DNA of 64,000 nt from Chelativorans intermedius (GTDB lineage: Bacteria; Pseudomonadota; Alphaproteobacteria; Rhizobiales; Rhizobiaceae), in assembly GCF_025398255.1 (NCBI RefSeq), contig NZ_JAODNW010000018.1:62001-126000 (forward strand), given 5' to 3'. A program made the position numbers and the translations under genes. Shown here piece by piece: positions 17,411 to 25,502 of the stretch. Under the pieces are notes generated by a model. That model did no database searches and was not told the origin of the DNA. It saw nothing but the letters and a program-made list of their open reading frames with translations. Position 1 is the stretch's first letter; every line of letters starts with the position of its first letter.

Positions 17411-18780
17411 GACCGTATCATCGGGATTTCGAGGCCGATGGCAAAGCCCTCGGCGTCCTTTCGATGAACGAGGCGCGCTCCGTGCATGGCCGCCACCGAG
17501 GCGACGATGGAAAGCCCGAGGCCGGCGCTGTCGGGGCTGATGCCATCGGATGTGAAGCGCTCGCCGATCCGCGCGGCAAGCGCCTCCGGGATGCCCGAGC
17601 CCCGGTCGCACACCATGATGGCGGCATGATGCTCCCGCCGTTCCACCTGCACGCGGACAGGTGCCGCCCCGTGCCGCACGGCGTTGTTCAGGAGGTTCTT
17701 CACCGCCTCGCGCAGGCTCACCGCATCGCCTTCCACCCACACCTCCTCGTCCGGCAGATCGACATTGATGGCCTGGTCCGAGACTGCCCGCGTCTCGCGT
17801 TCGGCTTCGAGCGCCACCCGCCTGAGATCGATCCTCTCGCGCAGCGCGGTATCGGCGCGGTGGGCGATCAGGGCGCGGCTGAGGAGTTGATCGGCAAGCC
17901 GGCCGAGGCCGACGCTGCGGGCATAGAGCCGCCGGTGCAGCCGTTCAAGGCGTTCGGGGTCCTTTTCCTCCAGCGCGAGCTGCGCTTGTGCCCGCAGGGC
18001 CGTGATTGGCGTGCGGATCTGATGGGCGGCATCGGCGACGAAGTTCTGCATGGCCTCGATGCGGTTTTCGAGCCGCCCCATGAAGCGGTTGATCGCCGCC
18101 ACCAGCACCGCGACCTCCTGCGGTGCCGGCACATCGATGGGCGACAGATCGTTGGCTTCGCGCGCAAGGATGGCGCGCTCGACGCGCGCCAGGGGCTTCA
18201 GCGCCACACGCAGGACGAGAAGTGCCAGGAAGAGAAGCAGCACGCCCGCAGCGGCGATGATCAGCACCGCATTGGTGGCGATGCTGCCGGCAAGCGCAGC
18301 GCGTTCGCGCGTCGTCTGCGCGACCACGATGATGACCTGACCGCTCATGGAGCGTTCGGCCAGAAGCCGTGTCAGCTTGACGGCGCGGATCCCGGTGTTC
18401 TTGTAACGGGCATCGTAGATGGCATCCGCGCCGGCATTGCTGCGCGGCAGCGGCAGATCTTCATAGCCCGTCATGGTCTGCCCGTCCGGCCCGATGATGC
18501 GATAGAAGACCCGGTCGGATCGGGCAAGCGACAGAAGCTCGAAAGCAGACACCGGCAGGTCGACCACCACCCGGCCATCATTCACCGAGATGCGTTCGGC
18601 GATCTGCAGGGCGGCACCCCTGAGCAGGCGATCGAAGGTCTCGTCGCTGGCCGTCTGGCCGAAACGCGTGGCGGCGACGATGCTTGCCAGAACCACCATC
18701 ACCAGGATGAGCACCATGGCCACACCCAGCCGGTAGGCGATCGACTGGCCGCGCGCCGTCTCCGGGGCGAGCGTGCTCAT
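17407..18780 (-). CDS. tctE: Sensor histidine kinase, TctE type
   Basis: 457 residues. Transmembrane helices lie at about 19-38 and 168-190 and flank a periplasmic domain of roughly 130 residues typical of TctE (2CSK_N). A HAMP-like linker leads to the H-box (NFVADAAHQIRTPITAL, phospho-acceptor His253). N-box NLLNNAVRHG, G1 CDRGSGIP and G2 SAGLGLSI complete the ATPase domain. It pairs with the response regulator upstream and probably senses a carboxylate imported by the divergent TctCBA system. It overlaps the binding-protein gene by four bases. Confidence 0.92.
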   Translation of the reverse strand: MSTLAPETARGQSIAYRLGVAMVLILVMVVLASIVAATRFGQTASDETFDRLLRGAALQIAERISVNDGRVVVDLPVSAFELLSLARSDRVFYRIIGPDGQTMTGYEDLPLPRSNAGADAIYDARYKNTGIRAVKLTRLLAERSMSGQVIIVVAQTTRERAALAGSIATNAVLIIAAAGVLLLFLALLVLRVALKPLARVERAILAREANDLSPIDVPAPQEVAVLVAAINRFMGRLENRIEAMQNFVADAAHQIRTPITALRAQAQLALEEKDPERLERLHRRLYARSVGLGRLADQLLSRALIAHRADTALRERIDLRRVALEAERETRAVSDQAINVDLPDEEVWVEGDAVSLREAVKNLLNNAVRHGAAPVRVQVERREHHAAIMVCDRGSGIPEALAARIGERFTSDGISPDSAGLGLSIVASVAAMHGARLVHRKDAEGFAIGLEIPMIRS

Positions 18781-18826
18781 GCCGGAAGAATCCCGCGCGC
18801 CCGTGGCGCAGCATCGACAGCCTGGT

Positions 18827-19513
18827 TCACGGCGTGCGCGTCCTTTCCCGTGGCACGGCCTGGTAGCCGAGCCCGCGCAGGGTTCTGATTTCCAGATCCG
18901 CGCCTTCCAGCTTTCGGCGCAGGCGGGCGATATAGACTTCCACCGCGTTGAGGCCGGCCTCGCCGGTCAGCCCGTAAAGCCGGGAATAAAGCTCGTCCTT
19001 CTCCAGCACCCGGTTCAGATTTCCCATGAAGGCTTCGAGCAGGATGAACTCCCGCCGCGTCAGCTCCACCTCGCGGCCGTCGATGGTCACGGAGCGCGCG
19101 GCAAGGTCGCAGCACAGGTTTCCGGTCTCCACCGCGGCCTGCACAGCGCCGTGCCGGCGCCGACTGACGGCGCGGGCACGCGCCTCAAGCTCGCGCAGGT
19201 CGAAGGGTTTGACGAGATAGTCGTCGGCGCCGACGTCCAGCGCGTCGATCTTGTCCTCCACATGCATGCGGGCGGTCAGCACCAGGACGGGCACCGCGTT
19301 GCGGGCGGCGCGCAGTTCCTTCAAGAGTTCGAGCCCGGAGCCATCGGGCAGGTTGAGATCGAGGATGACGAGATCATAGGGCTCGGCAAGGGCGATGAAA
19401 TGTGCCGCGTCCTCGCGACATTCCGCATGGTCGCACACATGGCCCTGGCGCTGGAAATGCGCCAGGATCGCCTCGGCCACGTCCTCCGTGTCCTCCACCA
19501 CAAGAACGCGCAC
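18827..19513 (-). CDS. tctD: OmpR-family response regulator, TctD type
   Basis: 228 residues. The receiver domain has acidic pocket ED (7-8), phospho-acceptor Asp52 in VILDLNLPDG, Thr80 and Lys102 in YLVKPF. The winged-helix DNA-binding domain spans about 125-220 (ELTRREFILLEAF, VYIARLRRKLEG). It is the first gene of the leftward unit with tctE and the binding protein, divergent from tctC. The tandem repeat at 19536-19555 is its likely binding site. Confidence 0.93.
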   Translation of the reverse strand: MRVLVVEDTEDVAEAILAHFQRQGHVCDHAECREDAAHFIALAEPYDLVILDLNLPDGSGLELLKELRAARNAVPVLVLTARMHVEDKIDALDVGADDYLVKPFDLRELEARARAVSRRRHGAVQAAVETGNLCCDLAARSVTIDGREVELTRREFILLEAFMGNLNRVLEKDELYSRLYGLTGEAGLNAVEVYIARLRRKLEGADLEIRTLRGLGYQAVPRERTRTP

Positions 19514-19535
19514 TGCTTGGGTTCCCCTTACAAAA

Positions 19536-19555
19536 TGACAGCTTTCTGACAGCTT
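19536..19555. promoter_or_regulatory. Tandem direct repeat, putative TctD binding site
   Basis: TGACAGCTT occurs at 19536-19544 and again at 19547-19555, an 11-base period (one helical turn). That is the usual layout for OmpR/PhoB-family dimers binding head to tail. It lies between tctD (start 19513, minus) and tctC (start 19621, plus), so binding here could both activate tctC and set autoregulation of tctD. Confidence 0.6.
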
Positions 19556-19620
19556 GCGAGCCTATTCTCCCCGAACCTTCGCACGAAACGCGTGCGGCAG
19601 GAACAAGGGAGGATTTCCTC

Positions 19621-20601
19621 ATGAAGAAACTGATCGCGGCGGCGGCCGCAACCCTTTTTGCAACCTTCGCGCCGGCGGGCGCCATGGCCTTCGAGCCGGG
19701 CAATACGGAATGTATCGCGCCGGCCAATGCCGGCGGCGGCTGGGACTTCACCTGCCGTCAGGTCGGCAAGGCGCTCTATGACCTGAAAATCGTGCCGAAC
19801 CCGGTGCAGGTGACGAACCTTGCCGGCGGCGGCGGCGGCGTGGCCTTTGCCGAAGTGGTTTCCAAGCGCAACGGCGACGACAACCTGATCGTCGCCGCCT
19901 CCTCGGCAACCACCACCCGGCTGGCCCAGGGCGCCTTTCCCGGCGCCAGCAAGGATCAGGTGCGCTGGCTCGGCACCATCGGTGCTGACTACGGCGTGAT
20001 CGCCGTGGCCAAGGATTCGCCCATCAGCACGCTGCCCGAACTGTTCGAGGCGGTGAAGGAAAACCCGAGCGCCGTCTCCTTCGCCGGCGGTTCGGCGGTG
20101 GGTGGCTGGGACCATCTGAAGGTGCTGATTGCCGCCAAGGCGGCCGGTTTCAACGATGCGCGCGCCATCAAGTACGTTGCCTTCGAAGGCGGCGGCGAGG
20201 CCGTCACCCAGCTTCTTGGCGGCCATGTGCAGGCCTTTTCCGGCGATATCTCCGAGGCCAAGGGCTTCGTCGATTCGGGTGATCTGAAGGTGCTGGCCGT
20301 GCTGGCCGAGGAGCGCCTGCCCGGTGAGTTCGACCGTTTCCCCACGGCCAAGGAGCAGGGGATCGACGCGGTGGGCGCCAATTGGCGGGGCTTTTATGCG
20401 CCGGGCGGAATGAGCGACGAGGCCTATGATTTCTGGGTCGAGGCCATCAAGACCGTCTATGAGAGCGACACCTGGAAGGAGGTGATGGCCGCCAACGGGC
20501 TGATGCCGCTTTCCCGCTTCGGTGGCGATTTCGAGGCTTTCGTCGACCAGCAGATTGCCGACACCGAAGAGCTGAGCCGCGAGATCGGCCTTCTGCAATA
20601 G
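19621..20601 (+). CDS. tctC: Tripartite tricarboxylate transporter substrate-binding protein
   Basis: 326 residues with a Sec signal (MKKLIAAAAATLFATFAPAG, cut after AMA). The mature part is a TctC/Bug periplasmic receptor (CIAPANAGGGWDFTCRQ, VTNLAGGGGGVAF, VSFAGGSAVGGWDHLK). It delivers a carboxylate to the TctAB membrane pair. The ATG at 19621 has GGGAGGA upstream and begins the signal peptide, so longer in-frame readings are rejected. It is transcribed away from tctDE and separated from tctB by 190 bases containing two structured elements. Confidence 0.93.
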   Translation: MKKLIAAAAATLFATFAPAGAMAFEPGNTECIAPANAGGGWDFTCRQVGKALYDLKIVPNPVQVTNLAGGGGGVAFAEVVSKRNGDDNLIVAASSATTTRLAQGAFPGASKDQVRWLGTIGADYGVIAVAKDSPISTLPELFEAVKENPSAVSFAGGSAVGGWDHLKVLIAAKAAGFNDARAIKYVAFEGGGEAVTQLLGGHVQAFSGDISEAKGFVDSGDLKVLAVLAEERLPGEFDRFPTAKEQGIDAVGANWRGFYAPGGMSDEAYDFWVEAIKTVYESDTWKEVMAANGLMPLSRFGGDFEAFVDQQIADTEELSREIGLLQ

Positions 20602-20615
20602 CGCCAATGCGCAAG

Positions 20616-20650
20616 GGGCGGGCCGCCGCACCGCAGGCGGCGGGCCGCCC
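20616..20650 (+). other. GC-rich stem-loop after tctC
   Basis: GGGCGGGCCGCCGC (20616-20629) pairs with the region ending CGGGCCGCCC (20650) with one mismatch and a six- to seven-base loop. No T-run follows, so full termination is unlikely. It probably protects the tctC message from 3' decay and so raises binding-protein dosage over tctBA. Confidence 0.55.
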
Positions 20651-20677
20651 GATGAACGCTGGTGGTCTGACCGAAAC

Positions 20678-20761
20678 AGATGGTACCCGTCCGTTTCGAC
20701 AAGTCAGCCCACAGGCTGTTGATCTGTTGGGGCGATTTCTCCCGACAGATGGGTACCATCT
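20678..20761. promoter_or_regulatory. Inverted repeat built on GGTACC palindromes between tctC and tctB
   Basis: AGATGGTACCC (20678-20688) and GGGTACCATCT (20751-20761) are perfect 11-base inverted repeats 62 bases apart. The right copy is also a palindrome by itself (GATGG-GTA-CCATC). The pair could be two operator half-sites for a looping repressor, the arms of a larger RNA hairpin, or the ends of a tiny decayed element. The sequence alone does not decide. Confidence 0.4.
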
Positions 20762-20791
20762 ATCGGGATCGCACCACTAGGGGAGGATGCC

Positions 20792-21223
20792 ATGAGCGAC
20801 CGGGTCCTGGGCGGCACATGCCTGCTGCTTTCGCTGCTCTACATCTATTTTTCCACGCAGATCCGGGTCGGGTTCATTTCCGATCCCATGGGGCCGAAGG
20901 CATTTCCCATCGCCATCGGCGTGGTTCTGGGGCTTGGTGCGCTCTACACGCTCGTCAGGCCCGACCCCGAGCCCGTCTGGCCGCGGCTCGGGCGCATGGG
21001 CGAGATTGTCTTTGCCGTGCTCGTCATGGTGGCCTACACCTACGCGCTGCCGGAATTCGGTTTCACCCTTTCCACCGCCGTGGCAGCGGGGCTCTTGAGC
21101 TGGCGGCTGGGAGCCGGGCCGATCGCGGCAACCATTGCCGGCGTTTCAATCGCGGTGGGCATCTTCGTCATTTTCAGGCAGGTGCTGGGGCTGTCCCTCG
21201 CCCTCGGTCCATGGGGATTCTGA
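20792..21223 (+). CDS. tctB: Tripartite tricarboxylate transporter small membrane subunit
   Basis: 143 residues with four predicted helices and the TctB-type opening (two helices around residues 5-22 and 38-52, then a charged loop). This small subunit pairs with TctA to form the secondary carboxylate importer fed by TctC. The start follows GGGGAGGA. Two bases separate its stop codon from the start of tctA. Confidence 0.88.
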   Translation: MSDRVLGGTCLLLSLLYIYFSTQIRVGFISDPMGPKAFPIAIGVVLGLGALYTLVRPDPEPVWPRLGRMGEIVFAVLVMVAYTYALPEFGFTLSTAVAAGLLSWRLGAGPIAATIAGVSIAVGIFVIFRQVLGLSLALGPWGF

Positions 21224-21224
21224 G

Positions 21225-22745
21225 ATGGATGTCTTTTCCAACCTTGCCGATGGTTTCGCCGTTGCGCTTACCTGGCAGAACCTGGCCCTGGCGCTGATCG
21301 GCTGCTTTCTGGGCACCATCATCGGGGCGCTGCCGGGGCTCGGCCCTTCCAACGGCGTGGCCATCCTCATTCCGCTCGCGTTCACGCTTGGCCTGCCGGC
21401 GACACCGGCGCTCATCCTGCTCACCTCGGTCTATTACGGGGCGATGTATGGCGGGCGCATCTCCTCGATCCTGCTCAACATCCCGGGCGACGAACCGGCG
21501 CTGATGACGACGCTCGACGGCTATCCGATGACGAAGAACGGACAGGCCGGAGAGGCACTGGCGCTGTCGGGCATCGCCTCCTTCGTCGGCGCCTTCTTCG
21601 CCACCTGGGGTCTCGTCTTTCTGGCGCCGCAGCTCGTCAAGGTGGCGCTGCTCTTCGGACCGGCGGAATATTTCGCGCTGTTCACGCTTGCCTTTGCCAC
21701 GCTCGGCGGCATCGCGGCGCGCAATCAGGCCAAGGCCGTCATTGCCGCCGCGCTCGGTCTCGGCATCGCGATGATCGGCGTCGACCACCAGACCGGCGTG
21801 CCGCGCCTGACCTTCGGCGAGATCCACCTCTATGAGGGGATTCACTTCCTGGTCGCCATCGTCGGCCTGTTTGCCATCTCCGAGGTGCTGCTTTTCCTCG
21901 AACATGCCAATGGCGAGGCGCCGGAAGCGGGAACGACACGGCTCAACCGCATCACCGCGCCCCTGTCCATGGTGGCGCGCACGGCAGGCTCCATGGCAAG
22001 AAGCACGATTCTCGGCTTTGTCGCGGGCGTGCTGCCGGGCGCCGGCGCCTCGCTCGGCTCCTTCGTGGCCTATACCTTCGAGAAGCGGTTGAAGGACAAG
22101 GAGGGCACCTTTGGCAAGGGCGATCCGCGCGGCGTTGCCGCGCCGGAGGCCGGCAACAATGCGGCGGCCGGCGGCGCGCTGGTGCCCATGCTGGCGCTCG
22201 GCGTGCCGGGCTCGGGCACCACGGCCGTTCTGCTCGCCATGCTGATGGCGCTCAACATCACGCCGGGTCCGCTGCTCTTCACCCAGCAGCCGGATGTGGT
22301 GTGGGGTCTGATTGCCGCGCTGTTCATCGGCAATGTCATGCTGCTCCTGCTCAACGTCCCGATGGTCGGCATCTTCGTGCGCGTCCTGCAGGTGCCCACG
22401 AAATATCTGATGCCGGCGGTTGCCATGGTCTCGTTCGTCGGCATCTACGGCCTTTCGGGATCGACCTTCGACCTCCTGGTCATGATCGCCTTCGGCGTCA
22501 TGGGCTATCTGCTGCGCAAGCTCGACGTGCCGCTGGTTCCCGTCATTCTGGGCATTCTGCTCGGCAACGAGATGGAGAAGAACCTGCGCCGAGCGCTGAC
22601 GATTTCCGACGGCGATCTGTCGATCCTGTGGGGCTCGCCCATAGCAATCGGCATCTGGCTGCTGGCCATTCTGGGCTTCATCGCCCCGCTGCTGTTCGGG
22701 CGTCTCATCCGACGCAAGAAGGCGGAGGTGACGGTGGCGCGTTGA
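21225..22745 (+). CDS. tctA: Tripartite tricarboxylate transporter large membrane subunit
   Basis: 506 residues with about twelve helices. The family's conserved glycine-rich loop GALPGLGPSNGVAIL is near residue 30, and the second repeat, GFVAGVLPGAGASLGSFVAY, is near residue 270. It is the large membrane subunit that translocates the carboxylate bound by TctC. The ATG at 21225 directly follows tctB; a longer in-frame reading would run through the tctB end. It is convergent with the acylphosphatase gene, 13 bases away. Confidence 0.95.
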   Translation: MDVFSNLADGFAVALTWQNLALALIGCFLGTIIGALPGLGPSNGVAILIPLAFTLGLPATPALILLTSVYYGAMYGGRISSILLNIPGDEPALMTTLDGYPMTKNGQAGEALALSGIASFVGAFFATWGLVFLAPQLVKVALLFGPAEYFALFTLAFATLGGIAARNQAKAVIAAALGLGIAMIGVDHQTGVPRLTFGEIHLYEGIHFLVAIVGLFAISEVLLFLEHANGEAPEAGTTRLNRITAPLSMVARTAGSMARSTILGFVAGVLPGAGASLGSFVAYTFEKRLKDKEGTFGKGDPRGVAAPEAGNNAAAGGALVPMLALGVPGSGTTAVLLAMLMALNITPGPLLFTQQPDVVWGLIAALFIGNVMLLLLNVPMVGIFVRVLQVPTKYLMPAVAMVSFVGIYGLSGSTFDLLVMIAFGVMGYLLRKLDVPLVPVILGILLGNEMEKNLRRALTISDGDLSILWGSPIAIGIWLLAILGFIAPLLFGRLIRRKKAEVTVAR

Positions 22746-22758
22746 GGCGAGGGACTGT

Positions 22759-23043
22759 TCAGCGCCGGATGGCGAAGCCGTCCGGCACGTTGGAGGGATC
22801 GGTTTCCTCGACGGCAATCCCGGCGACCGAGGCGGCGGGCGGGCCGGAGCGCAAGCGCTCAAGCATGGTGGCGACCGCCGATCCGGGCCCGGCGATGACG
22901 GCCGCCACGGCGCCGTCGGGCTCGTTGCGCACCCAGCCGCGCAGGTCCAGCTCCTCGGCCTGCGCCTTTGTCCAGGCGCGAAAGTTGACGCCCTGCACGC
23001 GGCCGGTGATGCGCAGGCGCTTTGCCTGGGTCTCGTTGCGCAT
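22759..23043 (-). CDS. acyP: Acylphosphatase
   Basis: 94 residues, the normal size. The signature GRVQGVNFRAWTKAQAEEL carries the catalytic Arg22, and GWVRNEPDG carries catalytic Asn40. It hydrolyses acyl phosphates such as 1,3-bisphosphoglycerate or carbamoyl phosphate in the cytoplasm. The ATG at 23043 is preceded by AGGAGG at six bases, which rules out the longer in-frame reading. It stands alone between two transport clusters. Confidence 0.93.
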   Translation of the reverse strand: MRNETQAKRLRITGRVQGVNFRAWTKAQAEELDLRGWVRNEPDGAVAAVIAGPGSAVATMLERLRSGPPAASVAGIAVEETDPSNVPDGFAIRR

Positions 23044-23130
23044 TTCAGCCTCCTGCTTGCCCCATGGTGCACGCTGAGGGTCGAGGCTCATTATCGGTCC
23101 GCCGGTTGGCCTGCGCAAGGCGGCGGGGCG

Positions 23131-24504
23131 CTATGGCGTCTGCGCCACGGCGGCGCGCCACGCGGCAGCATAGGCCTGCCATGCCTCGCCCGGATCACCA
23201 ACGGGGGACGCTTCCTGCTGGGCAGTGTGCGGTGTACCGGCAGCCAGCAATGCGGCACCGATTGCCGTACCGGTGCTGTCGGCGGGTGCGACCAGCACGT
23301 CCCGTCCGGTGGCCGCAGCCAGCATGCGGGTAAACAGCGTGTTGCCGGCGAAGGGGCCTTCCACCACCGTTGGGCCTTGCGCGGCGACGAGATCGAGGCA
23401 GGTCGCCGTCATCATCGCCAGATAGAAACAGGCGGCCGCGTATCTGGTGCCGGCGGTGGCGGGCATTTGCGACCAGGACGATCGGCGCGCCGGGTAGGGA
23501 CCGCAACCCGGCTGCACCGAGGGCAGAAGCAGAAGCCGACCGGCAAGGACAGTCCGCATCTCCTCCTCCGTACAGCCATCGAGCCCCTGTGTGAGCGTGG
23601 CAAACTCGCGCCCACCCATGAACCGGGCAGAGGGCACCGGATCGCCGAAGACGTTCACATTCACGAGCGTGTCGCGCTCCGGGTCGAGTTTCGGGCTGCC
23701 ACCGCCCACAGCCATCGTCACCACCCAGGTGCCGGTGGAAACCACGCTGAAGGGAGGGCGGCGGGCGAGGAGATGCGGCAGAAGCGAAGCGTTGGAATCA
23801 TGCACGCCGCAAAGGACGGGCGTAGCAGGGTCGAGCGCGGCGGCGTGCGCCACCTCCGGCAGGACAGGCCCCAGACGGGCACTGGCAGCGGCAAGCGGCG
23901 GCATGAGTGACCGCCAGCCCATGGCAAGGACGAGGCTTGAAAAGTCACGTGCGGCAGGTGACCAGAGGTCCGTGTGGCAGCCGAGCGAGGTCACTTCGCT
24001 TGCCGCAACGCCGCTGAGCCGCCAAGCCCAATATTGCGGATAGGGCAGGATGGCGGCGGTCCTGGCAAAGGCGTCGGGAAAGGCCGACTGCTGCCAGAAG
24101 ATCTGGGCGCCGAGATTGAGCCCGCCGGGAAGGCGTGGCGAACCGGTTTCCGAGAAGGAGGGGCGCAGGGCCTCGTAGCGCGCGGCGGTGCCTTGCGGAC
24201 CCTCATGCTCGTAATCGAGCACCGGCAGGGCAAGACCCCCGTGCCTGTCGAGCAACGCAGCCGTCGCCCCATGCGTTGTGACACTGATGGCGGAGAGCGG
24301 ATGTCGACGGGCAAATGTCGCGAGGCTGTCGAGGATGAAACGCCACAGGCTCTCGACGTCGTAATGGGGGTAGGGGCCGTCGGCGCGCGCCTTGTTGGGT
24401 GTGCGCCGCTGGTCGATTTCTGCGCGATGCTCAAGATCGACCAACGCCAGCTTGGCGTTGGTCTTCCCGATGTCGACGACGGCGACATGGCGAGGTCCAC
24501 TCAT
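23131..24504 (-). CDS. rhaK: FGGY kinase of the rhamnose operon
   Basis: 457 residues. The N-terminal phosphate loop is VVDIGKTNAKLALVD; the catalytic-Asp loop is LCGVHDSNASLLPHL, with VVSTGTWVV following and a C-terminal FAGNTLFTRMLA. This matches the RhaK kinase of Rhizobium leguminosarum, which phosphorylates the ketose (L-rhamnulose) and is also needed for the ABC importer to work there. It is the last gene of the rhaRSTPQ unit and overlaps rhaQ by four bases. The rhaU mutarotase gene that lies between Q and K in that species is missing. Confidence 0.85.
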   Translation of the reverse strand: MSGPRHVAVVDIGKTNAKLALVDLEHRAEIDQRRTPNKARADGPYPHYDVESLWRFILDSLATFARRHPLSAISVTTHGATAALLDRHGGLALPVLDYEHEGPQGTAARYEALRPSFSETGSPRLPGGLNLGAQIFWQQSAFPDAFARTAAILPYPQYWAWRLSGVAASEVTSLGCHTDLWSPAARDFSSLVLAMGWRSLMPPLAAASARLGPVLPEVAHAAALDPATPVLCGVHDSNASLLPHLLARRPPFSVVSTGTWVVTMAVGGGSPKLDPERDTLVNVNVFGDPVPSARFMGGREFATLTQGLDGCTEEEMRTVLAGRLLLLPSVQPGCGPYPARRSSWSQMPATAGTRYAAACFYLAMMTATCLDLVAAQGPTVVEGPFAGNTLFTRMLAAATGRDVLVAPADSTGTAIGAALLAAGTPHTAQQEASPVGDPGEAWQAYAAAWRAAVAQTP

Positions 24505-25502
24505 GGCAATGTTTTCTCTCCGCGCAGCCGGTGCCAGAGGATGGGCGCGCCGATGACGGCTATGAGCAGCAGCCCGGTGAAGATCGACATGACGATGCCC
24601 GGAACATTGGCCAAGCCGAAACCGAAGGTGACGAGCCCCATGATGATCGCCGCGATGAAGACGCCGGGAATGCTGCCAGAGCCACCGAGGATGTTGACGC
24701 CGCCGAGCACGACCATGGTGACGACTTCGAGCTCCCAGGCAAAGGCGATGGAAGGTCGCGTCGAGCCGAGCCTGGCCGTCAGGCAGATGGCGGCAAGACC
24801 GGACATGAGCCCGGTCATCAGGAAGAGAACGAACTTGACGCGTGCCACCCTGACGCCGGAGAACAGGGCCCCCGTGGGATTGTTGCCGATGGCGTAGACC
24901 TGCCGGCCGAAGCCAGTGCAGTGCAGCAGGACGCCGAAGAAAAGGGCGACGAGGGCAAACAGCACCAGCTCAAAGGAGATTACCCACCACACATAGCCCT
25001 GGCCGAACCACGCGAAATCCGCAGGATAACCGGTAAATGCCTGATCCCCCAGGATGATGTAGGCAATGCCACGGAACAGGCTCATCGTGCCGATGGTAAC
25101 GACGATGGAGGGCAGACCGAACCCCGTCACCAGCCAGCCATTGAAGGCACCGCAGGCCAGCCCCACGAAAAGCCCGACGAGCACGAGCTCGGGCGTGCCG
25201 GCGCCATACTGCAGCGCCAGCCCCATGGCCGTGGAGGCCAGCGCGATGATGGCGGCCACCGACAGGTCGATCTCGCCGGCGATGATGAGCAGCGCCATGG
25301 CCATGGCGATCATCGCTTTTTCGGTGAAGTTGAAGGTGGCGTCCGACAGGTTCCAGGCATTGAGGAAATATGGCGAGGAGAGCGCGTTGACGACGAAAAC
25401 GAACACCGCCACGGCGACGAGCAGCGTCTCCCAGCTTTTCAGGAGCGACGTCCAGCGGCTTTCCAGCCGGTCGGGGATGAAGCGTTGGGTCGTCTCGCTC
25501 AT
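24501..25502 (-). CDS. rhaQ: Rhamnose ABC transporter permease RhaQ
   Basis: 333 residues, a CUT2-type (RbsC-like) permease with about ten helices and the family segments GEIDLSVAAIIALAST and IGTMSLFRGIAYIILG. It forms the membrane channel with RhaP. Both ends overlap neighbours in ATGA (rhaP upstream, rhaK downstream), so translation is tightly coupled. The start is fixed at 25502 by that overlap. Confidence 0.92.
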   Translation of the reverse strand: MSETTQRFIPDRLESRWTSLLKSWETLLVAVAVFVFVVNALSSPYFLNAWNLSDATFNFTEKAMIAMAMALLIIAGEIDLSVAAIIALASTAMGLALQYGAGTPELVLVGLFVGLACGAFNGWLVTGFGLPSIVVTIGTMSLFRGIAYIILGDQAFTGYPADFAWFGQGYVWWVISFELVLFALVALFFGVLLHCTGFGRQVYAIGNNPTGALFSGVRVARVKFVLFLMTGLMSGLAAICLTARLGSTRPSIAFAWELEVVTMVVLGGVNILGGSGSIPGVFIAAIIMGLVTFGFGLANVPGIVMSIFTGLLLIAVIGAPILWHRLRGEKTLP

